Notes under the pieces: generated by a model
Database searches by the model: none
Told to the model about the DNA's origin: nothing
The model's input: the letters and a program-made list of their open reading frames with translations, nothing else
Translations under genes and position numbers: made by a program
Assembly: GCF_005144585.1 (NCBI RefSeq)
Contig: NZ_SSMQ01000002.1
Span: 372,001 to 436,000 of the forward strand
DNA: 64,000 bases
Direction of reading: 5' to 3'
Source of the DNA: Polyangium fumosum
Lineage (GTDB): Bacteria > Myxococcota_A > Polyangia > Polyangiales > Polyangiaceae
Shown: in pieces, positions 44,472-52,604 of the stretch
Position numbering within the stretch: the stretch's first letter is position 1
How the letters are laid out: each line of letters starts with the position of its first letter

Positions 44472-45274
44472 TCCCTGCACGCAAGGTGTCCTGGTTCAAC
44501 ACGTGGTTCTCGGGCCACGCGCGCTCGCGGATCCAGGCGACGTTCGGCGAGGTGCGCGCGCAGGGGCTCGATCGGGCGCGGGCGCTCGCGAAGGAGGCGC
44601 CGCTGCTCGTCGTCTCGAACCACACGTCGTGGTGGGATCCGCTCGTCGCGATGCACGTCTCGACGCACCTGCTCGGCACGGACGGCTACGCGATGATGGA
44701 CGCGAAAAACCTCCGGCGCCTGCCTTTCTTCTCGCTCGTCGGCGCGTTCGGCGTGGACCTCGACAAACCCGCGGACGGCGCGCTCGGGATGCGCCACGCG
44801 GCACGTCTACTCGATACGCCGGGCAAGCTCGTGTGGGTGTATCCGCAAGGGCAGGAGCGGCCGGTCACGGAGAGGCCGCTCGGGTTTCGGCCGGGATCGG
44901 CGGAGATCGCGCGGGTCTCGCGCAAGGCGCGCACGCTGCCGGTGGGGCTCCGGTACGAGTTCGGCGGAACGGAGCGGCCTACGTTGTGGCTCTCGTTCGG
45001 CGAGCCCCTGCCGGCCGAGCGGGACACGGCGAAGGGCCGCGCGGCGCAGGAAGAGGCCGTGGAGGCGGAGCTTGTCCGGATCGAGCGCGCGCTGCGCGGC
45101 GAGGGCGCGGCGGGCTTCGAGGTGGTGTTTCGCGCGGCGCCCTCGCGCGTGGGCGGCGTGCTCGAAGTGATGCTCGCCGCGATGACGCGGCCGTGGGTGA
45201 TGCGGGCGCCGAAGGCCGCGCCGCCGCTCAGCGCCGGGGACGCGCGTCGGAAGGCGACCTCATCGCGGCCTTGA
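44468..45274 (+). CDS. PlsC-like acyltransferase of the carotenoid cluster
   Basis: A 268-residue 1-acylglycerol-phosphate acyltransferase-fold protein. The catalytic NHTSWWDP (HxxxxD), the substrate block WVYPQGQERP and PVGLRYEFGG are present. Being translationally coupled to crtB (ATGA) inside the carotenoid unit, it more likely acylates a carotenoid glycoside than a phospholipid; myxobacteria are known to make carotenoid glycoside fatty-acid esters. That assignment is inference. The 3' end overlaps the convergent STAS gene by 47 nt. Confidence 0.85.
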   Translation: MIPARKVSWFNTWFSGHARSRIQATFGEVRAQGLDRARALAKEAPLLVVSNHTSWWDPLVAMHVSTHLLGTDGYAMMDAKNLRRLPFFSLVGAFGVDLDKPADGALGMRHAARLLDTPGKLVWVYPQGQERPVTERPLGFRPGSAEIARVSRKARTLPVGLRYEFGGTERPTLWLSFGEPLPAERDTAKGRAAQEEAVEAELVRIERALRGEGAAGFEVVFRAAPSRVGGVLEVMLAAMTRPWVMRAPKAAPPLSAGDARRKATSSRP

Positions 45275-45845
45275 TCGCCTCGCGCAGGTTGCTCCGCACC
45301 GTCGTCTTCGTGAGGTCGGCCCCGAGCGCGACGAGCGTCTGCGCCACGGCGGGGCGAACGCCCGTGATGATGCTTTGCGCCCCAAGGAGCGACGTCGCGC
45401 GGATGATGCGCAGGAGGTGATCGGCGGTCGCGTCGTCGACGGCCTCGACGCCGGTGAGGTCGAGGATCACCTGCGCCGCGCCGAGCGAGACCACGGTCTG
45501 GAGGAGGCGCTCGGTGATGTCCGCGGCGCGCGCCTCGTCGAGCTGACCCACGACGGGGAGCGCGAGCACGCCGTCCCAGACCTGGATGATCGGCGCGGAC
45601 ATGGAGTGGATCGTCGAGCGCTGCTGCTCGATGATCGCGAGCTTTTCCTGGAGCTCGAGCTCGCGCCGCTTCTTGTCGTGGATGTCCTGGAAGGCGCCGA
45701 AGATTCGCACGACCTCGCCGTCCTCCACCTGCGCGTGGCCGGCCGCGCGCACCCAGAGCCTGCGCTTGTGGTAGGTGAGCAGCTCGAGCTCGAGGTCGAA
45801 CGGCTCGGCCTCCCCCACGCACCGCTCGACCGCCTTCGAGATCAA
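45228..45845 (-). CDS. 5'-truncated PAS-STAS (RsbR-like) protein
   Basis: The frame encodes the second half of a PAS fold (LELELLTYHKRRLWVRAAGH, GEVVRIFGAFQDIHDKKRRE), a linker helix and a full STAS domain (IQVWDGVLALPVVGQLDEAR, QVILDLTGVEAVDDATADHL), as in RsbR-type stressosome proteins. The only start is a TTG at 45845 with no ribosome-binding site, placed in the middle of the PAS domain. Upstream the frame stays open to 46010 without ATG, GTG or TTG and without PAS character. The gene therefore seems to have lost its 5' end; it may be expressed only weakly or be decaying. Confidence 0.65.
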   Translation of the reverse strand: MISKAVERCVGEAEPFDLELELLTYHKRRLWVRAAGHAQVEDGEVVRIFGAFQDIHDKKRRELELQEKLAIIEQQRSTIHSMSAPIIQVWDGVLALPVVGQLDEARAADITERLLQTVVSLGAAQVILDLTGVEAVDDATADHLLRIIRATSLLGAQSIITGVRPAVAQTLVALGADLTKTTVRSNLREAIKAAMRSPSDARPRR

Positions 45846-46002
45846 GGCGCAACGACCAACGACCCCCCGACCGACGCTCGATCGATACCACGAACCTTCC
45901 TCGTCGGGGCAGCGCTCGACGACGCAACCTACGCGGGAAATGCGCCAATTTTGCGACGTTTCTCTCGCGTCGTCGTTACCAAGATCCCCAGGAGGGCCGA
46001 CC

Positions 46003-47196
46003 TCACGGTTTCAGGGCGGAGGGCTGACGCAAAAGGCCGGCACGGTCGACGACGAGGACACGATCCCGCCACAGGACCGTACGCGATCGTAGGGCACGCG
46101 TGAACGCGAAGGCGAGCACGACGTCGGCGAGGACGGCATCCCGCAACGCAGAGGCGAGGCCCACCGGGCGCCCCGCAGCGCGCGCGGCGGCGAGCGCGAT
46201 GACGAGGCGCGCGAGCAGCGCGAGCAGCGCGGCGCCGAGCGCGACCTGCGGGACGACGAAGGCAAACACGGCCGCGAGCAGGACGATGGGCCAGGTGGCG
46301 AAGAAGAGCGCGGGGTAGCTCCACAAGAGGAGCGGGCGCTGCACGCGGATCACCGTGAGCCACCGAGAGAAGCGAGCGATCACGGCCTCCCACGATCGTC
46401 CCTCGGCGAGCGAGCGCGCCACGATCGGCACGGCCACGACCGAGCCCCCCTTCGCGCGGACGCGCCGCGCGATCTCCATGTCCTCGCCGAGGTAGTGGAC
46501 GAGCGAGCCAAAGCCGCCGATCGCGGCGAGCGCGCTCGCGCGGATGGCGAAGAGCTTGCCGACGAGGCCACGTGGATCGAGGCGCGCGAGGAGCGGGAAG
46601 GCGTGAAGCGAGGCGCCGAGGACAGCCGCGGAGGCGTGATCGCCGAGCGTCCGCGGAGGCGCATGCTCGGCCGGCGGCGCCCACGCGACCCACGCAGGCG
46701 ATGGCCCGACGAGCGGCGCGACGAGGGCATCGAGGTCGACCCCATCGAGATCGACGTCGCTGTCGGTGACGATCAGGACGTCGGCGCCCTCGGCCACGGC
46801 CGCGAGCTGCGCGGCCTTGCGGTTCGGTCCGCCGCCACCAGTGAAGACGATTTCGGCCTCGATCCCAGCGCGCGCGAGCGCCTCGGCCGCCATGCGCGCC
46901 GCGGGCAAGGCGAGGTCGGAGGCCTCCTCGATGGCGAAGCGGCACCGGACGTCGAAGGAGCGCTTCGCGCGGGCGAGCGAGGCGAGCGTACGTTCGAGCG
47001 AGGGTTCGCTGCCCGCGCACGGGCGCACGACGAGGACCGTGGGGTTTTCCTTCCGGACGTCCGCCTCCGCGCCTCTCCGGAGGGCGGCGCGCGGGGCGAA
47101 GGTCGCGCGCCGGACGGCTTCGAGCGAGGTCGAGGCGACCGCGAAGGACCACCCGAAGAGCAGGAAACCGAGGAGGCTCGGGACGTCCGTCGTCAT
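46003..47196 (-). CDS. membrane glycosyltransferase, GT2/GT21-like
   Basis: A 397-residue processive-type glycosyltransferase similar to ceramide glucosyltransferases. An N-terminal membrane helix, the donor-site DSDVD, the acceptor-site LGEDMEI, the ARFSRWL ((Q/R)xxRW) motif and two to three C-terminal helices are present. ATG 47196 overlaps the crtC stop by 4 nt (ATGA). In this context it most likely adds a sugar to the hydroxyl introduced by CrtC, giving a carotenoid glycoside; the sugar cannot be read from the sequence. Confidence 0.87.
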   Translation of the reverse strand: MTTDVPSLLGFLLFGWSFAVASTSLEAVRRATFAPRAALRRGAEADVRKENPTVLVVRPCAGSEPSLERTLASLARAKRSFDVRCRFAIEEASDLALPAARMAAEALARAGIEAEIVFTGGGGPNRKAAQLAAVAEGADVLIVTDSDVDLDGVDLDALVAPLVGPSPAWVAWAPPAEHAPPRTLGDHASAAVLGASLHAFPLLARLDPRGLVGKLFAIRASALAAIGGFGSLVHYLGEDMEIARRVRAKGGSVVAVPIVARSLAEGRSWEAVIARFSRWLTVIRVQRPLLLWSYPALFFATWPIVLLAAVFAFVVPQVALGAALLALLARLVIALAAARAAGRPVGLASALRDAVLADVVLAFAFTRALRSRTVLWRDRVLVVDRAGLLRQPSALKP

Positions 47197-48146
47197 GGCG
47201 AGACGCGTCGCATCCGATACGGCAGCATGAACTGCACCACCCGGGTGCGGAACCGATCGAGCGAGAGCGCCTCGTGCACGCCGTGCGCGTGTTCGCCGAG
47301 GTAACGGCCGGAGAGCTGCGAGCGCGCGTAGAACGGTGTGTCTTCGAGCGTGCGCACGACCCGCGGGGACGTGCCCGGATCGACCCGCACGGGGCGCTCC
47401 ATGCCCCACAGCGTGCGCGGCGCGCGCGCGAGGGCGAGCGGTTCGAGCGGCTCGGACCGTCCGTCGGCGCCGAAGCTGTGCTGGATGAGATCACGGGTTC
47501 CGTCACGACGAACCGAGTCGTACGTCACGACCGTGCGGCGCCGCGTGGTGGCGCGGCTCCAGTTCCAGCCGGTGAAGCCGTCTTCGAGCGGCTCGCTGCC
47601 GAAGTTCGAGTCGACGTACGCCATGCCCGTCCAGCGCGTGCCCTCGGGGCGGCGGATGTCGACTTCGGCGCGGGCGATCGGCGCGATCGGCGCCCAGCGG
47701 TGACGGCCGTGCGTGTCGAGGACGAACGATTCGTGGACGATCGCGAGCGGATGGATCCGCACGGTGCCCGAAACGCGGCCCGGCAGCGGCGCGGTCTCCT
47801 CCTCGAAACGGACGACGAGCGTATCGTCCTGCCACTCCATCGAGCTCGTGCCGATGACGAGCGCCGTGCCATACCGGCGCACGTCGGTCCCGCCGCGCTC
47901 GGTGAACGACCACGCATCACGCGCGGGCCCATACAGCGCGACGTTCATCGAGCAATGGGCGAGCGGGTCGGCGGGGCCGCGCTTGCGTGCGGCCGCATAA
48001 AACGGCGAAAAGACGCTCCCGACGAGGCCGATGATGGTGATGCCGCTGCGGCCGTCGTCGCTGAGCGCGTCTAGATACCACCACGCATAACCGTTTCGCG
48101 GGACCGGCTCGTCGAAGCGAGGTCCTCGATCACGGCTTTCGCGCAC
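47193..48146 (-). CDS. crtC: carotenoid 1,2-hydratase
   Basis: A 317-residue protein matching the CrtC (hydroxyneurosporene synthase) family, which adds water to the psi-end of acyclic carotenoids. Typical stretches are GYAWWYLDALSDDG, ITIIGLVGSVFSPFYAAA, FGSEPLEDGFTGWNWSRA and RYLGEHAHGVHEALSL. No ATG exists; GTG 48146 (GTGCGCGAAAGC) is the likely start, overlapping the crtD end by 76 nt. Middle gene of the minus-strand unit crtD-crtC-glycosyltransferase. Confidence 0.88.
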   Translation of the reverse strand: MRESRDRGPRFDEPVPRNGYAWWYLDALSDDGRSGITIIGLVGSVFSPFYAAARKRGPADPLAHCSMNVALYGPARDAWSFTERGGTDVRRYGTALVIGTSSMEWQDDTLVVRFEEETAPLPGRVSGTVRIHPLAIVHESFVLDTHGRHRWAPIAPIARAEVDIRRPEGTRWTGMAYVDSNFGSEPLEDGFTGWNWSRATTRRRTVVTYDSVRRDGTRDLIQHSFGADGRSEPLEPLALARAPRTLWGMERPVRVDPGTSPRVVRTLEDTPFYARSQLSGRYLGEHAHGVHEALSLDRFRTRVVQFMLPYRMRRVSP

Positions 48147-49603
48147 AGGCGCCCGCTCAGCGCCGCCATCGGCACGCCCGCCCCCGGATGCGCGGCTCCA
48201 CCCGTCAGGTAGAGCCCCGGGATCTTCGTGCGCGACGCCGCCCGGACGAACGGGGACTTCCACCCGTGCGACGCCGGGCCGTACAGGGCCCCCCCCGTCG
48301 CTGGGAACATGCGATCGAACTCGCTCGGTGTCGTCACGACGGGCGGCGCGGCAAACGGCGGTAAGACGAGACCCGCCCGTTCGAGGAGCGAGAACGCTGC
48401 TGTTTCGCATTGCTTGATCTCCGAAGTGGTAAGGGCGCGCTGATCCCCGCGGGCCGGCGCATTGACGAGGCAGAGGAACCGCTCGGGGCCCGGAGGCGCT
48501 TGATCCCCGTCGTCGCGATCCTGGGCGCAGACGTACACCGTGGGCTCTCGGGGCAAGACGCCACGATCGAAGAGGTCGCGGAACTCCTCGTGATAATCCT
48601 TCGAGAAAAAGACGTTGTGGCGCGTGAGCGGATAGCCGCCCCGCGCCTCGGCCACGAACGCCCAGGTGAGGGCCGAGAGCGAGCGCTCCGCGGGGGCCGG
48701 GATTGCGCGCCTCCCGGACGCGCCGAGCATTCCCTGGAAGAGCGCCGCGGGGTCGCCATTGTGGACGACGAGGTCGGCCTGCAGCCGCTCGCCCGAGGCG
48801 AGGCGCACGCCCGCGGCCCGGTTGCCTTCCACGACGAGCTCCGTGACGTGCTCGCCGCAGCGAATCGTGACCCCGAGGCGCTCGGCCACCCGCGCGAGCG
48901 CCTCGGCGACCCGGTACATGCCGCCCTCGACGAGGTAGACGCCGTCGCGCTCGACGTGGGCGATCACGTTGAGCGTCGCCGGCGCGAGGAACGGCGAGGA
49001 GCCGCAATACGTGGCGTAGCGGCCGAAGAGCTGGCGCAAACGTGCGTCTTGGAAAAACTCGCCGAGGGCCTTCCAGAGGGTCCGGTGTCCGTCGATGGAG
49101 AGCATTCCCTGGAGGCCGAGCGAGCCGACCGCGACCATCGCCGAGCTGAGGCTCGGGCGCTCCGAACAGAGAAACGGCTTCTGCACGGTCTCGTAAATGC
49201 GCTGGGTATACGCGCAGAACCGCCGGTATCCCTCGCCCTCGGCGCGGCCGGCGAACGTCGATACGGCCGCGACGGAGCGGTCGAGATCGGCGTACAAATC
49301 GAGCGTGGGCCCCTCTCCCCAGGCGTGTCGCGCAAGCACCTCCGCCCGCCGAAGGGTAATCTCAGCGTCGAGCGAGGCTCCCGCCGAAGAAAACACCTCT
49401 TCGAGGACCCAGCGCATGGTCATGACCGTAGGTCCGGCATCAATCGCCCGTCCGCCCACGTCGACCTGCCGCATCTTGCCGCCGACCCTGGGCGCACGTT
49501 CGAGGACCACGACTTCGATCCCCCGACGAGCCAGCTCCAGCGCCGACACCAGGCCGCCCACGCCGGCGCCGATCACCACCGCACGGCTCGTCCTGTTCGC
49601 CAT
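48071..49603 (-). CDS. crtD: CrtD-type carotenoid 3,4-desaturase
   Basis: A 510-residue FAD enzyme of the CrtI/CrtD family: dinucleotide fold AVVIGAGVGGLVSALELARR, GGKMRQVDVGGRAIDAGPTV and C-terminal LTGGAAHPGAGVPMAALSG. Placed before crtC, it is best read as the 1-hydroxycarotenoid 3,4-desaturase rather than a second phytoene desaturase, though a role in splitting the phytoene desaturation steps, as in Myxococcus, cannot be excluded. AGGAAC precedes ATG 49603. It diverges from crtE. Confidence 0.87.
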   Translation of the reverse strand: MANRTSRAVVIGAGVGGLVSALELARRGIEVVVLERAPRVGGKMRQVDVGGRAIDAGPTVMTMRWVLEEVFSSAGASLDAEITLRRAEVLARHAWGEGPTLDLYADLDRSVAAVSTFAGRAEGEGYRRFCAYTQRIYETVQKPFLCSERPSLSSAMVAVGSLGLQGMLSIDGHRTLWKALGEFFQDARLRQLFGRYATYCGSSPFLAPATLNVIAHVERDGVYLVEGGMYRVAEALARVAERLGVTIRCGEHVTELVVEGNRAAGVRLASGERLQADLVVHNGDPAALFQGMLGASGRRAIPAPAERSLSALTWAFVAEARGGYPLTRHNVFFSKDYHEEFRDLFDRGVLPREPTVYVCAQDRDDGDQAPPGPERFLCLVNAPARGDQRALTTSEIKQCETAAFSLLERAGLVLPPFAAPPVVTTPSEFDRMFPATGGALYGPASHGWKSPFVRAASRTKIPGLYLTGGAAHPGAGVPMAALSGRLCAKAVIEDLASTSRSRETVMRGGI

Positions 49604-49633
49604 GAGCCCGTTCCTACAACAACCTTGGACATC

Positions 49634-49650
49634 TGTCTAGAGTTTGTTCA
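49634..49650 (-). promoter_or_regulatory. candidate CarH operator 3
   Basis: In the crtD-crtE spacer the minus strand has TGAACA and TAGACA, starting 11 bp apart (plus TGTTCA 49645-49650 and TGTCTA 49634-49639). Spacing matches operators 1 and 2, with five and four of six bases like TGTACA. It could control both divergent units. Confidence 0.35.
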
Positions 49651-49688
49651 TCATGGACCACCAAACCCTTGACAAGGGTTCCACATCC

Positions 49689-50612
49689 ATGGACGATACC
49701 CCTTGCATGGACGTCTCCAGTCGCGTCGAGCGCGCTCTGCGCGCAGCCCTCGATCCGATGTGCGCCCCGGGTGCCCCGCCCCGCCTCGCGGCCGCCGTCT
49801 ATCACTCCGTGTTCCCGGCCGGCGCTCGCATCCGGCCGCAGCTCTGCCTGCGCGTCGCCATGGCCTGCGGGGAAGACGTGCCGGGGCTCGCCGACGGAGT
49901 CGCCGCGGCCGTCGAGCTCATGCATTGCGCGTCGCTGGTCCACGACGACCTGCCCTGCTTCGACGCCGCCCTGACCCGGCGCGGACAACCTTCGACACAC
50001 CGTGCCTTCGGAGAGCCGCTCGCCGTGCTCGCCGGCGACCAGCTCCTCACGCTCGCCTTCGAGGTCCTGGCCCGCGCGTCGGCCGCGGCGCCGCTGCGGC
50101 TCGGCAAACTCGTGACCACGGTCGGCCGCGGCGTGGGCATGCCGTACGGGATCATCGCGGGCCAGGGCTGGGAGAGCGAGCCGAGCATCCCGGCGACGCT
50201 CTATCGAAGGGCCAAGACGGGCGCGCTCTTCGAGGCTGCCGCGGTGGGCGGCGCGGTCGCGGCCGGCGCCGATGCGGAGGAGGCGGAGGCGTGGCGCGGG
50301 TTCGGGCAGCGGATCGGCGAGGCCTACCAGATCGCCGACGACATGCTCGACGTGCTCAGCAACGCGGCGAGCGCAGGCAAACCCGTGGGCCGCGACGCAG
50401 CGCTCGGGCGGCCGAACGCGGCGTCCGACCTCGGGCTCGGCGCCTCGACGCACCTCTTCGAACAGCTCGTCGACGCCGCGATCCTGTCGATCCCGGACTG
50501 CCCCGGCCGCGAGGATCTCGCGCGCTGGGCCACGCAGGTGGTCGAGCGCATCCGCCGCCGCGCCCACGTGGCCGTGTCGCAAGGCGCGCAGGCCGAACAA
50601 CCCGAGGTTTGA
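49689..50612 (+). CDS. crtE: geranylgeranyl diphosphate synthase
   Basis: A 307-residue trans-isoprenyl diphosphate synthase supplying the C20 precursor for CrtB. The first Asp-rich motif SLVHDDLPCFDAALTRRG and the second YQIADDMLDVLS are intact, as are GARIRPQL and GDQLLTLAF. Start choice is uncertain: ATG 49689 (AAGGG upstream) is used here; 49653 and 49707 are also in frame. Last biosynthetic gene of the carotenoid region; converges with the HTTM gene after 7 nt. Confidence 0.92.
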   Translation: MDDTPCMDVSSRVERALRAALDPMCAPGAPPRLAAAVYHSVFPAGARIRPQLCLRVAMACGEDVPGLADGVAAAVELMHCASLVHDDLPCFDAALTRRGQPSTHRAFGEPLAVLAGDQLLTLAFEVLARASAAAPLRLGKLVTTVGRGVGMPYGIIAGQGWESEPSIPATLYRRAKTGALFEAAAVGGAVAAGADAEEAEAWRGFGQRIGEAYQIADDMLDVLSNAASAGKPVGRDAALGRPNAASDLGLGASTHLFEQLVDAAILSIPDCPGREDLARWATQVVERIRRRAHVAVSQGAQAEQPEV

Positions 50613-50619
50613 AGCGGCC

Positions 50620-52113
50620 TCAAGGGTGATGGAGAATCTGCGTCTTCCGTAGATTGCGGGGCGTCGTTTCGCCGGGAGGTGGGGCATCGGCGGAGACCCA
50701 CCAGACGTCGAGCGCGACGATCCGCTCGGAGGCGGCGAGCCCTTCGCGACGGTGCCAGTCGAGGAGCCAGCGCGCGAGCGCGTCGCGGTAGCGCGCGAAG
50801 GGCTCGCGCCGCACGTGATAAAAGTATTCGCACCGGAGCTGGCTCATCGCGCCCGGGCCGCGCATGAGCACGTCGAAATCGGGGGGCGCGCCGGTGAGCG
50901 GGTCGATGTGCCGACCGGATTCGGTGCGCGCATCCACGACGAAGGTCCCGTCGTGGCGCGGCGCCTCGGGGGCGAATTGGTTCCAGCCCTGGATCAGGCG
51001 CAGGTACCGGACCGGCGTGGGAAACGGCGGAGGCACGCGCAACCACGTCGGCACGACGGCATTGTCCTGGGTGATCTGCGCGCCGATCGTGACCAGCACG
51101 AGCAGCACAGCCGTCTCGCGCAGCGCGCGTCCCCAGCGATGAACGTGCTCGAAAAAGGGCAAAGGACTCGGCGGCGGGAGGCTCGACGCCGCGCTCGATC
51201 GGGAGAGCCTCGCGAAAAAGGGGACGCGACGGAGCAGGGCGTCGATGGCCGTCGGCGGCAAAAGCAGCAGGTTGAAGCCGATCATCGCCCAGGAAAAGAC
51301 GCCCACCGAAAAGAGCAACGCGATGCCGAGGTGCAGCGCCGTCGTGAGCACGAAGTGGAGCGTCCGCGTGGCGCCTGTCCGCAGCGGAGACAACACGAGC
51401 AGCGGCGCGCTCCACTCGATCACGAGCGTGAACCACGACAGAGCCGGCGACAGCCACGCGGGCTCGTGAAGCCGAAGCAGGCCCGCGGCCGACGTGGTGA
51501 GGCGGTGTTGCCAGAGGACATCGTGCACCGCCTCGCCCGCGCGCCACGTCGCTCCGCTCTTCTGGACGGCGTTGAGCAGGTAAATCGCGGCGATCTGGAG
51601 CGCGAGGGCGAGCACGGCGAGCGAGGTGAAGGCCGCTTCGCCTTCGGGCTCGCCGCGCCGCGCCTTTCGCCAGGCGTCGACGGAGTACCGATCGCCGAGC
51701 GGGAGAAACGTCGTCCACACGAGCAGCGCCGCCATCGCCGCGTTGCCCGAGTTCTCCAGGAACAGGTTGCGCGCGCCGAGGCTCGTCCAGACGAGCAGCG
51801 CGAGGATCTGCGCGAGCTTCGTGTGAAAGCCCGCGACGAGCGCGAGGTAGACACACGCGAACAGGACGAACGCGAAGGCCACCTCGCCCGGCGAGGTGAA
51901 GGCGTGCAGCAGCGAGAAGTTCGGGGATGCGAGCGGCGCGAACAGCGACAGGTGGGAAGGCAAGACGCCTTCGTCGCTGTAGAAAAGCGCGAGCTCGGGC
52001 AACCTGCGGCCGAGATCCCCGAGCAGGACCACGCCGAGGTAGATCCGAAACAGACCCAGCAGGCGCCGATCGATCGAGAGGTACGACGCCCGGAGGGATC
52101 CGGGTTCGGTCAT
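50620..52113 (-). CDS. HTTM-domain membrane protein
   Basis: A 497-residue integral membrane protein with the HTTM (vitamin-K-dependent carboxylase-like) layout: RRLLGLFRIYLGVVLLGDL at the start, FYSDEGVLPSHL, paired helices up to about residue 330, FLENSGNAAMAALLVW, then a soluble C-terminal part (RYLRLIQGWNQFAPEAPRHD, FYHVRREPFARYRDALARWL). The enzymatic activity of bacterial HTTM proteins is unknown. It starts 4 nt after the zinc-ribbon Gly-rich gene, itself 31 nt from the radical SAM gene, so the three are one unit. Confidence 0.85.
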   Translation of the reverse strand: MTEPGSLRASYLSIDRRLLGLFRIYLGVVLLGDLGRRLPELALFYSDEGVLPSHLSLFAPLASPNFSLLHAFTSPGEVAFAFVLFACVYLALVAGFHTKLAQILALLVWTSLGARNLFLENSGNAAMAALLVWTTFLPLGDRYSVDAWRKARRGEPEGEAAFTSLAVLALALQIAAIYLLNAVQKSGATWRAGEAVHDVLWQHRLTTSAAGLLRLHEPAWLSPALSWFTLVIEWSAPLLVLSPLRTGATRTLHFVLTTALHLGIALLFSVGVFSWAMIGFNLLLLPPTAIDALLRRVPFFARLSRSSAASSLPPPSPLPFFEHVHRWGRALRETAVLLVLVTIGAQITQDNAVVPTWLRVPPPFPTPVRYLRLIQGWNQFAPEAPRHDGTFVVDARTESGRHIDPLTGAPPDFDVLMRGPGAMSQLRCEYFYHVRREPFARYRDALARWLLDWHRREGLAASERIVALDVWWVSADAPPPGETTPRNLRKTQILHHP

Positions 52114-52117
52114 CGCA

Positions 52118-52573
52118 TCACTTGCTGCCGGAGCCGCCGTCGCCGCCGTCGCCACCCGCGCCGCCCACGCCGCCCACGCCGCCCATCCCGCCGCCGCCCA
52201 CGCCGGGACCGGTCGTCCAACCCGGGCCGCCGCCGTACGCGCCGCCGACACCGGGAGAGCCGCCCATGCCGCCGCCCCCCCAACCGGGGCCGCCGCCATA
52301 TGCGCCACCGACGCTGGGAGAGCCACCGAAGCCGCCCACGTCACCCGTGCTGCCCGCACCTCCCGAGCCGTCTTTGACGTCGCTGCCACACGCGGCCGCG
52401 GCGAGCGTGCTGCCGAACGCGAAGATCATCGCGCGGGTCAGGCGCCCCGTGGGGAGCGTGCGCGCGCGCGATTCCATGTCCTCGGGGACGGCTTGTCCGC
52501 AAAACGGGCACGTGGCCTCGGATATGCGGATGTGACGGTTGCAAGAAGGGCAAGGCGCGAGGGAAGCTTTCAT
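52118..52573 (-). CDS. zinc-ribbon lipoprotein with Gly/Tyr/Trp repeats, possible modified precursor
   Basis: A 151-residue protein with four parts: a zinc ribbon (C8, C11, C22, C25), a hydrophobic segment (about 47-61) ending in a lipobox-like AAAAC with Cys62, a Gly-rich region, and within it two 16-residue repeats, GGSPSVGGAYGGGPGW (83-98) and GGSPGVGGAYGGGPGW (104-119). The tail is nearly pure Gly/Val/Asp. Lying between a radical SAM/SPASM enzyme and an HTTM protein, it is a plausible substrate whose Tyr/Trp residues are modified. This is inference. Confidence 0.75.
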   Translation of the reverse strand: MKASLAPCPSCNRHIRISEATCPFCGQAVPEDMESRARTLPTGRLTRAMIFAFGSTLAAAACGSDVKDGSGGAGSTGDVGGFGGSPSVGGAYGGGPGWGGGGMGGSPGVGGAYGGGPGWTTGPGVGGGGMGGVGGVGGAGGDGGDGGSGSK

Positions 52574-52604
52574 TCCTTACAGGTCTCCGGACTCGCGCTT
52601 CGTG

